This document shows positions 33,442-42,560 of a DNA stretch of 64,000 bases, piece after piece (within the stretch, counting starts at the first letter, position 1; each line of letters starts with the position of its first letter). The position numbers and the translations under genes are program-made. The stretch comes from Maricaulis sp047308265 (lineage in GTDB: Bacteria > Pseudomonadota > Alphaproteobacteria > Caulobacterales > Maricaulaceae): contig NZ_JBKQWY010000005.1 of the NCBI RefSeq assembly GCF_047308265.1, positions 1 to 64,000 on the forward strand, read 5' to 3'. Under the pieces are notes generated by a model. That model saw nothing but the letters and a program-made list of their open reading frames with translations, ran no database searches and was not told the origin of the DNA.

Positions 33442-33755
33442 CATTCATCCTTCAGATCGACACACTTGATCGCAATCTCGACTCGCAGGCTGCGTTCGAA
33501 ACTGAAGCCAGGGGTGATGTGGCGCAGTACGGGGATCTGTGCGCCGCAGGATACAATCTCACCGAGGACAATCAGCGACGCAATTGGTATGTCTGCCGCA
33601 CTGACAACCCGCGCGGATCCGACGCTCAAGTCACTCTCGTCAACGAGGGCGACGCGCCGCCGCAAGGGATGACGTATGTGTGCACGGCCTTTCTCAGGTT
33701 TGGGGACGCAAATGCTGAGGCATTCGATATCTATCAATCGCCCGACATCCCATAA
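33438..33755 (+). CDS. Small protein at the end of the lipoprotein operon
   Basis: A 105-residue protein that I do not recognise. Its start codon overlaps the stop of the preceding gene as ATGA, which supports real translation by coupling. There is no signal peptide or membrane segment, so it may be cytosolic despite its neighbours. Three cysteines (about 35, 53 and 82) and a rather acidic composition are the only clear traits. It could be the dedicated partner of the lipoproteins or a small unrelated gene. Confidence 0.5.
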   Translation: MTFILQIDTLDRNLDSQAAFETEARGDVAQYGDLCAAGYNLTEDNQRRNWYVCRTDNPRGSDAQVTLVNEGDAPPQGMTYVCTAFLRFGDANAEAFDIYQSPDIP

Positions 33756-33769
33756 ACACTCCCCATAGA

Positions 33770-34402
33770 CTATGGAGATGCATCGCCATCGGGCGGTGCA
33801 TCCACATAGGCCCACATATAATAGGCCAGCCAGGATCGATAGGGTTTGAACCGCGCCGCTGAACGGACCGTTTTGCGTCGTTTCGAGGTCAGGCGCTCGA
33901 GCGTCTTGCGCGCGGCCACATCCCCGTCCGGCCAGATATCCCACTCTCCAAAATAGAAGATATTCATCATGTCCGCTGTCCACTGGCCCACACCCCACAG
34001 CTCGGTGAGACAGGCCGCGCGTTCAGCGGGTGTCAAACCCTCAAGGCGCTGCGTATCCAGCCCGTCTGTTTGGTGGGCCTGCGCGATAGTGATGAGAGTC
34101 TTCGCCTTGGCGTGCGACAGGCCACACCCCCTCAAAGCGTCATATTGCTCGGGACAGATGAACTGCATCAAGGCCGTCTCACCACACAGGGCCTCGACAC
34201 GGGACCAGATGCTGGCCGCGGCCTTCACGCTGATTTGCTGACCCGCTATCGCCCGGCTCAGATAATCGGGGAAGGCGCGATCATTTCGACGCGGCAGGAT
34301 GATCGGCCCGACATGATGAAGGGCCTCCACCAATTCGGGTGAAAGGTCTGCGGCGGCGTCCAGACAGTGGGCATGGATTTCATTATGAGACATGGCCGCC
34401 AT
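33770..34402 (-). CDS. DNA-3-methyladenine glycosylase II-type protein
   Basis: A 210-residue HhH-GPD base-excision glycosylase of the AlkA/yeast Mag1 type. The helix-hairpin-helix is LTELWGVGQWTADMMNIF (about residues 117-134), followed by WDIWPDGDVA with the catalytic Asp. AIAGQQISVKAA near residue 55 is the family's N-terminal signature. It removes alkylated purines such as 3-methyladenine from DNA. Two in-frame ATGs (34402, 34393) are close; upstream in-frame sequence is unconserved. It lies opposite the DUF2946 gene, 85 bases away. Confidence 0.9.
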   Translation of the reverse strand: MAAMSHNEIHAHCLDAAADLSPELVEALHHVGPIILPRRNDRAFPDYLSRAIAGQQISVKAAASIWSRVEALCGETALMQFICPEQYDALRGCGLSHAKAKTLITIAQAHQTDGLDTQRLEGLTPAERAACLTELWGVGQWTADMMNIFYFGEWDIWPDGDVAARKTLERLTSKRRKTVRSAARFKPYRSWLAYYMWAYVDAPPDGDASP

Positions 34403-34487
34403 GTGGCGCCACGAGGCCTCCGCGATCAAGGGTCGCGCCCTGAGATTTCCACTTCTTGTGACACACCAAACATGATAGGCGGCCCTT

Positions 34488-34916
34488 ATGTTGTTGGATC
34501 TGCGACACGGACGGGGTTTTCTGGCCCAGCTGCTTCTGGCGCTGGCCCTGATCGCCATGGGCGTTCAATCAGCCCTGCCCCAGGGTCTCATGCTGGATCG
34601 CAATGACAGCACGGGCCGGATCGAGATCGTCCTGTGTCACGTCGATGGTCCTCTGACCGCTCTGTACGACATGGAAACCGGCCAGCTGGTTCCCGATGAT
34701 CACGCCTCTCACGACAGGGGCGATGACGACACGCCAACCACCTCGACCTGTCACCTGACCAGCCATGCCGCGTCAGCAGCCCTGCTCGCTTCGGCCGCAT
34801 CCCTGGCAGCGCCGCCGGGGATCAAACCCGAGCATACCCGGCCCGGTGAAGACCTGGCTCGCGATCATGCCCATCTGAGCCTCCAGCGTTCACGCGCGCC
34901 CCCACATTCCGCCTGA
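34488..34916 (+). CDS. DUF2946-like small protein preceding a TonB receptor
   Basis: A 142-residue protein with an N-terminal hydrophobic segment (about 10-30) and a pattern seen in DUF2946 proteins: CHVDGP near residue 50, an acidic His-containing linker (DDHASHDRGDDD) and CHLTSHAASA near 92. The Cys and His residues could bind metal, and DUF2946 genes commonly sit next to TonB-dependent receptors for copper or other metals. Here it directly precedes such a receptor and a PepSY membrane protein. Assignment to DUF2946 is by motif impression. Confidence 0.6.
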   Translation: MLLDLRHGRGFLAQLLLALALIAMGVQSALPQGLMLDRNDSTGRIEIVLCHVDGPLTALYDMETGQLVPDDHASHDRGDDDTPTTSTCHLTSHAASAALLASAASLAAPPGIKPEHTRPGEDLARDHAHLSLQRSRAPPHSA

Positions 34917-34979
34917 CATCTCAAACCCAGTTGATTGTCATATCGGGACCGGAGCATCCGGCCCATGCGGAGTATTATC

Positions 34980-37088
34980 ATGCGTACATCCATTCTGGCT
35001 TCGGCAAGCCTGACCGCCCTCGTCTGTGCAACCCCCGGCTTGGCTCAATCCGAGACCTCACCGTCCAGCGAGACCGTCTTTACAGATATCATCACCGTCT
35101 CGGCCCCGCGCGTCGCAACGGATACGACCGAGCTTCTGCGTCCGGACGCCCTGCCACCCGCGGCCCCTGACACGGCCGGCCTGGTCGCCCGCTTGCCCGG
35201 CGCCGCCCTTACCGCCAATGGTCCACTGTCCGGCCAACTTCAGTATCGCGGCCTGTTCGGGGACCGCGTCCCCGTGCGCATCGATCATCAAAGCTTCCAT
35301 TCGGGCGGTCCCAACCTGATGGACCCGCCGCTCAGCTATGCCCCGCGCGGCCTGGTCGAGCGCATCGAACTCTCCCGTGGCCTCGCCCCCGTCAGCGATG
35401 GACCGGGCCTGGCCGGCGGCGCCAATGTCGTTTTCAAATCCGTGCCCTTTGGTTCGGGCGACGCCTTTGACGCCCAAAGCGAATTCACCCTGGGCTATCG
35501 CTCGGGCGCGGACGCTGTCGAGGCATCCGGCCTGACCGGTCTGGCCAATGATCGCTGGGTCGTGCAGGCCCTGGCCTCCCATGAAAGTGGCGGGAACATC
35601 GAAACTCCAGAAGGAGAACTGGCCGGAACAGAACACATCCGGTCCGTCTATGGCCTTGGCATTGGTGTCCGCAATGCGCACCACACCGTACGTCTGGATC
35701 TGCGTCGCCATGAGACCGGGGATACGGGCAATCCGCCCTTTGCAATGGATATTCGATATATCGACACCGATTTTGCCAAGCTGAGCTATGAGGGCGAGCT
35801 GGGCGCGTGGGCTGTGACCGCCATGGCCAGTCTCGCCGATGTCGATCACGCCATGAACAACTTCACGCTGCGTCCCGCGCCCGCCATGATGATGCGATAT
35901 CGCGAGACTCTCGCGACCGGCGAAACCCGCCATGTCAAACTCGATGCCGGACGGGAGCTGGCAGGCGGATATGTGACCCTGGGTGTGGACCATGTCACCG
36001 CCGACCATGCGGTCACCATCACCAATCCACTCAATGCCGATTTTTTCCTGACCGCCATTCCCGATGCCGAAATCTCGCGCACAGGTGTGTTCGCCGAGTT
36101 CGAGACGGTTCTGGCCGGCTGGAATACCGAGCTGGGCCTGCGTGCCGACCACCACGAGGCCGAGGCGGGTCTCGCCACGGTCGGCTCGGCTGTTCCCGCC
36201 ATGCCGGGCATGCTGGCCATGGGCTTCAATGACCAGGATCGCAGCTGGGACGACACGACGTTCGACGCAGTCCTTCGTAGCTGGCGCGATCTGAGCGACG
36301 CCACGCGTCTGCGGGTGAGCCTGGCCCGCAAAAACCGTGCGCCGACCTACCTGGAACGTTTCGGCTGGTTGCCCATCCCCGCCTCAGCCGGTCTGGCCGA
36401 CGGCAACACTTATGTCGGCGACCGCGATCTGGAGACGGAAACCGCCTGGCTCATCGAAGCCGGTGTGGACTGGTCCAACGCCACGGCCTATGTGCGGCCC
36501 GCCGTGTTCTATCGCCAGATCGAGAATTACATCCAGGGCGTGCCCTTCGATGCCACACCGGGTGTGATCGATAATCCGGTAGAAATGGTGTCGGGCATGA
36601 ATGGCGATCCCACCCCGCTGCGTTTTGCCAATACCGATGCCGTGCTCTACGGGTTTGATATCGATTTCGGCATGCAGCTGAGCGAACACTGGCGCCTGGA
36701 TGGCGTCGCCAATTATGTTCGCGGGGAACGCGACGATATCGATGACAATCTCTATCGCATCGCTCCGCCCAATCTGCGCCTGACCGCCCGCTATGAAACC
36801 GCGCGCTGGAGTCTGGGGCTGGAAACCCAGGCCTTTGCCGAACAGGACGAGGTCTCCGTGACCAATTCGGAAGCGGATACGCCCGGCTATGTTCTGCTGG
36901 GTGCCTTTGGCGAGATCGCGCTCACCGACGCCCTGTCGCTCTCGGTTTCCGCCGACAATCTTCTCGATCACAGCTATCGCGATCACATGGCGGGGTACAA
37001 CCGCAATACGGCCTCGATCGTGCCGGTTGGAGAGCGTCTGCTGGGTGAAGGCCGCACGTTTGGCCTGCGCCTCCACTGGCAGGGCTGA
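34980..37088 (+). CDS. TonB-dependent outer-membrane receptor
   Basis: A 702-residue TonB-dependent receptor. A signal peptide (about 1-23, ending LAQ) is followed by a TonB-box-like segment (DIITVSAPR, about 37-45), a plug domain (about 55-160, including LQYRGLFGDRVPVRID) and a 22-strand barrel ending in Trp-Gln-Gly. Met/His-rich loops such as PAMPGMLAMGF and PAPAMMMRY suggest a copper-type substrate, as in OprC/NosA-like receptors, but iron chelates are not excluded. It lies between a DUF2946-like gene and a PepSY gene. GCGGAG precedes the ATG at 34980. Confidence 0.9.
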   Translation: MRTSILASASLTALVCATPGLAQSETSPSSETVFTDIITVSAPRVATDTTELLRPDALPPAAPDTAGLVARLPGAALTANGPLSGQLQYRGLFGDRVPVRIDHQSFHSGGPNLMDPPLSYAPRGLVERIELSRGLAPVSDGPGLAGGANVVFKSVPFGSGDAFDAQSEFTLGYRSGADAVEASGLTGLANDRWVVQALASHESGGNIETPEGELAGTEHIRSVYGLGIGVRNAHHTVRLDLRRHETGDTGNPPFAMDIRYIDTDFAKLSYEGELGAWAVTAMASLADVDHAMNNFTLRPAPAMMMRYRETLATGETRHVKLDAGRELAGGYVTLGVDHVTADHAVTITNPLNADFFLTAIPDAEISRTGVFAEFETVLAGWNTELGLRADHHEAEAGLATVGSAVPAMPGMLAMGFNDQDRSWDDTTFDAVLRSWRDLSDATRLRVSLARKNRAPTYLERFGWLPIPASAGLADGNTYVGDRDLETETAWLIEAGVDWSNATAYVRPAVFYRQIENYIQGVPFDATPGVIDNPVEMVSGMNGDPTPLRFANTDAVLYGFDIDFGMQLSEHWRLDGVANYVRGERDDIDDNLYRIAPPNLRLTARYETARWSLGLETQAFAEQDEVSVTNSEADTPGYVLLGAFGEIALTDALSLSVSADNLLDHSYRDHMAGYNRNTASIVPVGERLLGEGRTFGLRLHWQG

Positions 37089-37093
37089 GCCCC

Positions 37094-37789
37094 ATGATTG
37101 CGCCGAAACTGTTTCGGGCCCTGGGCCGCGTCCATCTCTGGATGGGCGTGGCCGTCGGGTTCCAGGTCGTGATCTGGTTTGTCTCTGGCCTGTTCATGGT
37201 CTGGTTCCCGATTGATGAGGTGCGTGGATCCCATCTGCGCGCTAATCAGCCGCCCGCTTCCCTCAACTGGCCGGCCGACGCCCTGTCGGCTGCGACACTG
37301 GCCGAGCAATTGGGCGATCCGGTTATGTCTCTGGAAGCCCGGATGCTGTTGAACGAACCGGTCTGGCTGGTGCGCACACACACAGGACGGGGCCTCTATG
37401 ATGCCCGCACCGGTGAAGCGCTCGGATTGATTGACCAGGACCAGGCCAGCGAGATTGCCCGGACCCGCTATGCGGGACGCGGTGAAATGTCCGACATCCG
37501 CCTGCTGGCCTCTCCGCCGCGTGAGGCGGGATTATCCACTCCGGCCTGGGCTGCGGTGTTTTCCGGTCCGGACCGGGCCACATTGTACGTCAATGCTCAG
37601 ACCGGGGATTTACGGGCCGTGCGGACACCGCTCTGGCGGACGTTTGACTGGTTCTGGGGTCTGCACATCATGGACTGGTCGACGCGGGAAAACTTCAATT
37701 CCTGGTGGGTCAAAATGACGACCCTGCTGGCTGTTCTGTTTGCCTTGACCGGTGTCGGCCTGACCGTCATCCGCCTCTGGCCGCGCTAG
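37094..37789 (+). CDS. PepSY-domain membrane protein
   Basis: A 231-residue PepSY-associated membrane protein. Span 1 (about residues 15-37, HLWMGVAVGFQVVIWFVSGLFM) and a C-terminal span (about 207-228) flank a periplasmic PepSY-like region (about 65-170). Proteins of this type often accompany TonB receptors and are thought to reduce or process imported metal complexes. Typical motifs include WLVRTHTGRGLYDARTGE and LWRTFDWFWGLHIMDW with conserved His. The gene starts five bases after the receptor stop, so the three genes from 34488 likely form an operon. Confidence 0.85.
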   Translation: MIAPKLFRALGRVHLWMGVAVGFQVVIWFVSGLFMVWFPIDEVRGSHLRANQPPASLNWPADALSAATLAEQLGDPVMSLEARMLLNEPVWLVRTHTGRGLYDARTGEALGLIDQDQASEIARTRYAGRGEMSDIRLLASPPREAGLSTPAWAAVFSGPDRATLYVNAQTGDLRAVRTPLWRTFDWFWGLHIMDWSTRENFNSWWVKMTTLLAVLFALTGVGLTVIRLWPR

Positions 37790-37956
37790 CCAGAGGCTGC
37801 CCGGCAAGCGCTCGAACATAAGCCGGATCCGTGCCCGCACAGATCCGGCTGAATATCCCTACTCGGCCTGGGTGCGCTTTCGTCTCTGCCGACCCGTATT
37901 GAAGACCGGTCACCCGATCGCCACACCTGTCTCCAGATCTGACAACGGAGATATGC

Positions 37957-38184
37957 ATGCTGCGCCTGCTTTTTGCCCTGCCCCTGATCGGCGGAGTGTT
38001 TCGCGAACTCAATGACAATCCCGAGCAAGCCTTCCTGCCCTTCATTGCCAATATTGCCCTCTTGCTGGCCGTGCTGAGCTATTTTTTCGGCCCGGTCATC
38101 ATCATGACCGTCGCGCTTCTGGCCGCTCCGGCCGTGCTCATCTGGATCTGTCTAATGTGCGCCGATTTCGGGCGGTCGATCTAG
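37957..38184 (+). CDS. Small hydrophobic membrane protein
   Basis: A 75-residue protein with two hydrophobic stretches (about 26-45 and 48-68) joined by a short turn, so probably a membrane hairpin. ACGGAGAT precedes the ATG. I recognise no family. It stands alone between the PepSY gene and a convergent gene, and being short it could be a chance frame, although its hydrophobicity and ribosome binding site favour a real gene. Confidence 0.5.
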   Translation: MLRLLFALPLIGGVFRELNDNPEQAFLPFIANIALLLAVLSYFFGPVIIMTVALLAAPAVLIWICLMCADFGRSI

Positions 38185-38246
38185 ACAGCGCCTGGCGCGA
38201 AAAAGGCTCCCCCGCCCGATCGGGACAGGCGGGAGAGCCGGACGGG

Positions 38247-39374
38247 TCAGCGCAGAGCCAGCCCCGTCATGTCCTGAAGACGGGCGGCCAGGGCCCAGCC
38301 ATTGGCGCGCTCGGCCACGCCGATCACCAGATCATTCTCACCCTCGTCCAGCGCCAGCATCACGGTCTGCGTGTTCACATCGAAATCACCGCGGAAAATG
38401 ACGTTGGAATGCTTGGCCCGGAAAGCGTTGTTGATTTCCACCAGGGGCTGGCCATTGAGATAGATGCGGCCGATATCGGACACATCGAAATCGAGCGCCA
38501 CAACCCGCGCACGATCCGAAACAATCGTGGTTGAGGCATAGACCACATCCAGACCATTGCGCTCAAACCCGCCGGAGCTGGGCTTGGCCCGATAGCGCGA
38601 CACCAGCAGCGTGCCATTGGCATCGGCCTCAGCCTCGCCCCAGGCCTCATCCGACATCATCGTATCGGCAAAACCCTCAAACAGCGCCGCTTCGGAGAGT
38701 GACCAGGTCGAGATCTGACCGGGCGCGGGGTCATAGACCGTCGGAGCAATATCGGAGAGATCCGGGGTGGCGTCATCATAGCGCAGATTGGCAAAACAGG
38801 TCGGGAACAGGGCGCGCAGACCGATCTGCTCGCCATAGGTGTCGAGCGCCAGATCGCCGACCGGCTGGTCAAACGTGCCCGCCGAGGTCTCCACGCTCAC
38901 GCGGGCGCGGTCATCGGCATAGGCGACCGACAGCGTGATCCAGTCGGCCTCGCCCAGATCCGCCATGCGCATATAGGGCGCAAAGAGCTGCCAGTGGCTC
39001 TCGCCACGAATGTGCGGATTGTATTGCAGCGTATCGACCTGACGACTCTTGTGCATGCGCACATAGGCTGCTTCGTGATCCTCGACACTTTCGGCGCGGA
39101 AGACGAGATTGGCAAAATGCCGGTGGGATTCATTGGCGATATCGACACTCAGCGTGCCATCGGCCAGGGCGACATCGCGCACCAGAACGGCGCCGCCAGC
39201 AAAACACAAAGCCGGTTCGCCATTGATCTCGCGAAACTCGACATTGCGGGCATGGGACAGGTCAAAACGCTCCGCCCGCATCTCAATGGCGGTCTGGGCG
39301 AGAGCGGTGGACGATAGGAGTGTGGCGGCAATTACGCCAGCCGACAGGCGGGTCAGGGCAGTCAGACGGGACAT
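38247..39374 (-). CDS. Exported protein with LamG/DUF1080-like region
   Basis: A 375-residue exported protein with a signal peptide (about 1-28, ending ALAQ). The central part (about 35-190: FREINGEPALCFAGGAVLVRD, then FANLVFRAESVEDHEAAYVRMHKS and WITLSVAYADDRARV) resembles the concanavalin-like jelly-roll of LamG and DUF1080 glycan-binding proteins. The C-terminal part (about 200-375, ending DLVIGVAERANGWALAARLQD) looks like a second beta-sandwich. The ligand is unknown. The ATG at 39374 with GAGGATGA upstream is preferred over a preceding TTG. An AraC gene lies just upstream on the same strand. Confidence 0.65.
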   Translation of the reverse strand: MSRLTALTRLSAGVIAATLLSSTALAQTAIEMRAERFDLSHARNVEFREINGEPALCFAGGAVLVRDVALADGTLSVDIANESHRHFANLVFRAESVEDHEAAYVRMHKSRQVDTLQYNPHIRGESHWQLFAPYMRMADLGEADWITLSVAYADDRARVSVETSAGTFDQPVGDLALDTYGEQIGLRALFPTCFANLRYDDATPDLSDIAPTVYDPAPGQISTWSLSEAALFEGFADTMMSDEAWGEAEADANGTLLVSRYRAKPSSGGFERNGLDVVYASTTIVSDRARVVALDFDVSDIGRIYLNGQPLVEINNAFRAKHSNVIFRGDFDVNTQTVMLALDEGENDLVIGVAERANGWALAARLQDMTGLALR

Positions 39375-39405
39375 CGTGTCATCCTCGGACAATCAAAACG
39401 ATCTC

Positions 39406-40224
39406 CTAGATAGCGCTGACCTCCACCCCCGTATTGGACAAATCGGACACGCCGTGACGACGCTCGGCATGGGCCCGCGCCGGCGAGAGGCCGAGAATAT
39501 GTTTGAACTCACGCGCGAGGTGCGCCTGGTCAACCAGGCCATGATCATGTGCCAGCCCCGCCCAGTCGGGCTGATCATCGGCATCGGCGGACTGAGCGAT
39601 CCGCCCGAGCCGCACCAGGCGTGCATAGGCCTTGGGCGACAAGCCGGTCGTGCCACTGATCTGGCGATTGAGTGTGCGTTCGGACAGGTCGAGCTGTTGC
39701 GCCAGACGGGACATGCGGACCTGGCCGCCCGTGCGCCGGATCAGACCGAGCGCATGATCGCTGGCCGTCTCCTTATGCCCGTCACTGGCCCGGGCCAGCT
39801 TGTCCTGTACGAGCGTCATCAGCGAGGTCTGCAGGGTTGCGGCCGCCTCACCCGCCTCGGCCCGCGCGATCAGGCGATCAAGCCCGTCCGGGCGATGATC
39901 CATCCAGGCGCCGCGCACCCCGTCCAGCTCATCGAGGCGTGCGCCTGTGAGGTCGGGAGAGAGTTCGGCCTGGAAGGCCACACCCAGGATTTCGGTGCGC
40001 TCGCGCGGTGCATAGATATAGGGTCTGGACGCTGGCCCCAGCACCTCCGCGCGCACCGACAACACATGTCCGCGCGCAGACCAGATCCGGCGCAGCGCCA
40101 CGCTGGCATACCAGAAGGGCAGCATGCGGTGCGGCAAAGGCACGGCCTCAGGCCCGCCGTGATGCCAGGCCATCAGACCGGGCGGGACGGGAGCCAGGGC
40201 GCGATAGGCGGGCAGTCTCTCCAT
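39406..40224 (-). CDS. AraC family transcriptional regulator
   Basis: A 272-residue AraC/XylS-type regulator. The C-terminal DNA-binding domain (about 160-255) has two helix-turn-helices: MSRLAQQLDLSERTLNRQIS and WAGLAHDHGLVDQAHLAREF, the latter followed by the HILGLSPARAH end motif. The N-terminal 150 residues form a ligand-sensing domain with no recognised named fold. It is encoded 31 bases upstream of the LamG-like gene on the same strand and may regulate it. The accessory island begins just upstream of this gene. Confidence 0.88.
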   Translation of the reverse strand: MERLPAYRALAPVPPGLMAWHHGGPEAVPLPHRMLPFWYASVALRRIWSARGHVLSVRAEVLGPASRPYIYAPRERTEILGVAFQAELSPDLTGARLDELDGVRGAWMDHRPDGLDRLIARAEAGEAAATLQTSLMTLVQDKLARASDGHKETASDHALGLIRRTGGQVRMSRLAQQLDLSERTLNRQISGTTGLSPKAYARLVRLGRIAQSADADDQPDWAGLAHDHGLVDQAHLAREFKHILGLSPARAHAERRHGVSDLSNTGVEVSAI

Positions 40225-40673
40225 AACCTCCAGATGGGCCAGGGTGCGCCGTTTGGCCAGAGCCTGTGGCCCCGCCTCACGCGCTTGTCAGCAAGATGAC
40301 GGGTTGGTGAGGTTTGAGGGGAGATTGGGCCATAAAGGCGGTAGCGTTTCAATCGCTGCCACGGCAATGCCCCTCAATATCGCCGCTCATGGGTAAGAAC
40401 GATATGGAACCACCGTACTGCCGCGACCTTAACAACCGATGTGGCGACCAGACGATCTTCGTAAAGCCAGTTTGACAAGCATTGGCAGTCCGACAAAAGA
40501 GCCCGCAATACTACTGTGCTCTATGGGAAACGCCTAAAGTCTATGTCTGTTTCAGAACGAAAACCTCCACCGCATTCGATCAAACCGGCGGCGATGAGGC
40601 GGCACTTAATCGCATGGACCGCACAGAACAGTTTGCGTTCACCCCTTGAGAACAGGCTGATTTGTTTTCAGCT
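40225..40673. other. Island boundary region without a convincing gene
   Basis: A stretch where base composition changes from GC-rich to clearly lower GC. Short frames exist but have no ribosome binding site or recognisable product. I see no integrase, terminal repeat or copy of the tRNA-Leu 3' end. Confidence 0.45.
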
Positions 40674-41240
40674 CTACACTCCCATTTTCACACACAACTC
40701 CATGGACCCATAAATGGAACTGATCAGAACGGCGTCCACTACTACATCTTCATTTTTATAGGTGGACCTAGAATACCTTACTGTGACCAGATAGTTATCC
40801 AGTGGATTATTTGAGCTTATATTTTCATGCGACACAATAATCTGTCCATCATCAAAACCTTTAAGTCTAGCCCTGAAAGCCCTGATGAACGGTTCGGGAT
40901 CAGAAGCTTTAAAGTTATAATCAAAACTAAAAGCATTTACTGCTTTACTGTTGTTATGGAAAACTCTCATGCGTAGGTTTTTATTTTTGAAACTCGACGT
41001 TTTCAGGTTAATCAATTGGTACTCATCACAGTGGGATGCTGTAACACCCAATTGCCTCGAAGCCGCATTCGGAACGGACCGAACAAGCACGACCTCTTCA
41101 AACAACTCTTCCACGATCGAATGAAGATCACGCGGTGCCAGATTGGTGTTTTTTGACTGACTATTATTTCTGCCGCGAAAATACAGGACCGCGACCAGAA
41201 CAACTCCCGCGACCAGAGTGAGAAAAACAAATACGTCCAC
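40674..41240 (-). CDS. Uncharacterised single-span membrane protein in the defence island
   Basis: A 188-residue protein that I do not recognise. An N-terminal membrane span (about residues 3-22, VFVFLTLVAGVVLVAVLYF) and a basic stop-transfer (RGRNN) suggest a cytosolic C-terminal domain. That domain has an acidic helix (HSIVEELFEEVVLVR), then mixed beta strands (QLINLKTSSFKNKNLRMRVF and others). The likely start is GTG at 41240, with GGGGG six bases upstream; a longer in-frame ATG start is possible. Codon use is AT-richer than in flanking chromosomal genes. It lies 526 bases downstream of the next island gene. Confidence 0.55.
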   Translation of the reverse strand: MDVFVFLTLVAGVVLVAVLYFRGRNNSQSKNTNLAPRDLHSIVEELFEEVVLVRSVPNAASRQLGVTASHCDEYQLINLKTSSFKNKNLRMRVFHNNSKAVNAFSFDYNFKASDPEPFIRAFRARLKGFDDGQIIVSHENISSNNPLDNYLVTVRYSRSTYKNEDVVVDAVLISSIYGSMELCVKMGV

Positions 41241-41766
41241 TGAAACCCCCAAATTTACGCAATACGCTAAGCGGCCCGGTTCAATTGCCACGCACGAATA
41301 CGCCATCCTGCGCTCTAACAAGGTCGACTTTCCGGTAATGCCAATCAATCAACTCTGGCATGCACCTGGCCCTCAAGCAATCAAAATCAAATCTCGGTAA
41401 AAGAGACATCAACTCAAGGCTTCGCGCTGTCTTCTGCCCCATGACAGAGGCAACAAGCCACAGACGATAGAGACATCTCTGACAGCGACCTGGTCCCCTT
41501 CACCCCTAGGCCTGCCGTTGCAGTGCCCAGAGCCGAAGAAGCTTTGACAACGCCACCCAGCCCGACCAAGCTTGCTTCCGCCCGGTCCACGCAGCTGCGC
41601 CTGGGCATTCAGGATAAAGGCTGAAACAGGGTCAGAACTCAAGCGCGACCAGACTTATACAGACAATGGCTGTATACAACACGACAAAGGTGTAGCTCAG
41701 GCCCGAATTCACACCACGGGCGCTCTAATTGTATCAGAGTTTAGAGCGCAAAAGCCAAGCTAAACA
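41241..41766. other. Gap in the island, possibly decayed sequence
   Basis: Over 500 bases between two island genes with no convincing gene. Overlapping short frames on the minus strand (41409-41642) are not supported by a ribosome binding site or known domain. The GC content is higher in the middle than at the edges, which may mean a remnant of an older insertion. Confidence 0.4.
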
Positions 41767-42465
41767 TCAAAACAGCCAACCCCTTAGAGAATAAAGTAAA
41801 ACAGATGAAATAGTTAGCGCAACAAGCACGATTACAACATCTTGAACAATTGCGCCTCGACCTCTTCTTTTGGCCACCTCGAGTTCAATTTCACGCTCTT
41901 TTTCTATAGACTCTTGACGTCGACGAACCCTTACAAATTCATCGTGCGTCTTGACAACATAGTCGCGAACCACATCACACAACTCGGCACTGTACTGTGT
42001 ATAGTATAATTCCAAAGAAGGAAGAACACCATACGAAACCTCTTGCTTCAGTGGGGATTGAGATTGAAGCAATTCCTGCCCATCACAAAATACAAATGCC
42101 TGACCAACGGACCACTCGTAATAATATCCATCATTTCTCCTTTCGCTCCCCCCCTGATGGTCCCAGTACACTGCACGCTCTGGGACTGTCGCCATTGCGA
42201 TCGCCCCCAGCCGATCCTCTTTGCAATAAAAAGTAATACAATCGGAATCTATATACTCATATTTCTTTGTGGTTCTATTATCTTTCGAACCATCAGGAAA
42301 AACCTGTAACGTCTCCGTTACGGAACCTACCTCCCTCTTTATTTTAACTCTCTCTCTAAGAATAATCACGGGGTGATCCGCGGTGACCTTTAGGAGCGCT
42401 TCGCAAAGCTGGTTGGATTGGGGATTGCCTTCTGACAGAAGGCCCTCATTATCGTCAGTCGCCAT
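41767..42465 (-). CDS. Uncharacterised tail-anchored protein downstream of gajB
   Basis: A 232-residue protein that I do not recognise. Residues about 1-165 are a soluble region with many aromatic residues (TKKYEYIDSDCITFYCKED, RNDGYYYEWSVGQAF). A charged coiled-coil follows at about 175-202 (FVRVRRRQESIEKEREIELEV), then a single C-terminal membrane span (about 207-229), giving a tail-anchored topology. CAGGAG precedes the ATG. It begins 95 bases after gajB on the same strand and may belong to the defence operon as an accessory; this is inference. The GC content is low. Confidence 0.6.
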   Translation of the reverse strand: MATDDNEGLLSEGNPQSNQLCEALLKVTADHPVIILRERVKIKREVGSVTETLQVFPDGSKDNRTTKKYEYIDSDCITFYCKEDRLGAIAMATVPERAVYWDHQGGSERRNDGYYYEWSVGQAFVFCDGQELLQSQSPLKQEVSYGVLPSLELYYTQYSAELCDVVRDYVVKTHDEFVRVRRRQESIEKEREIELEVAKRRGRGAIVQDVVIVLVALTISSVLLYSLRGWLF

Positions 42466-42560
42466 CGTAAACTCCTGAGATCTATCTCATATCTTACTGA
42501 AACACTCTGCCTACGGTGAGCAATCATACTCCGTGACGCGCTCTATAAGGGGCTGGACAC

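Noticed and set aside
40516..40713. 65-codon frame at the island edge.
   Set aside because: No ribosome binding site, no domain, and it runs into the end of the opposite-strand gene.
41409..41642. 77-codon frame in the island gap.
   Set aside because: It overlaps another frame of similar length, has no ribosome binding site and no recognisable product; more likely non-coding or remnant sequence.
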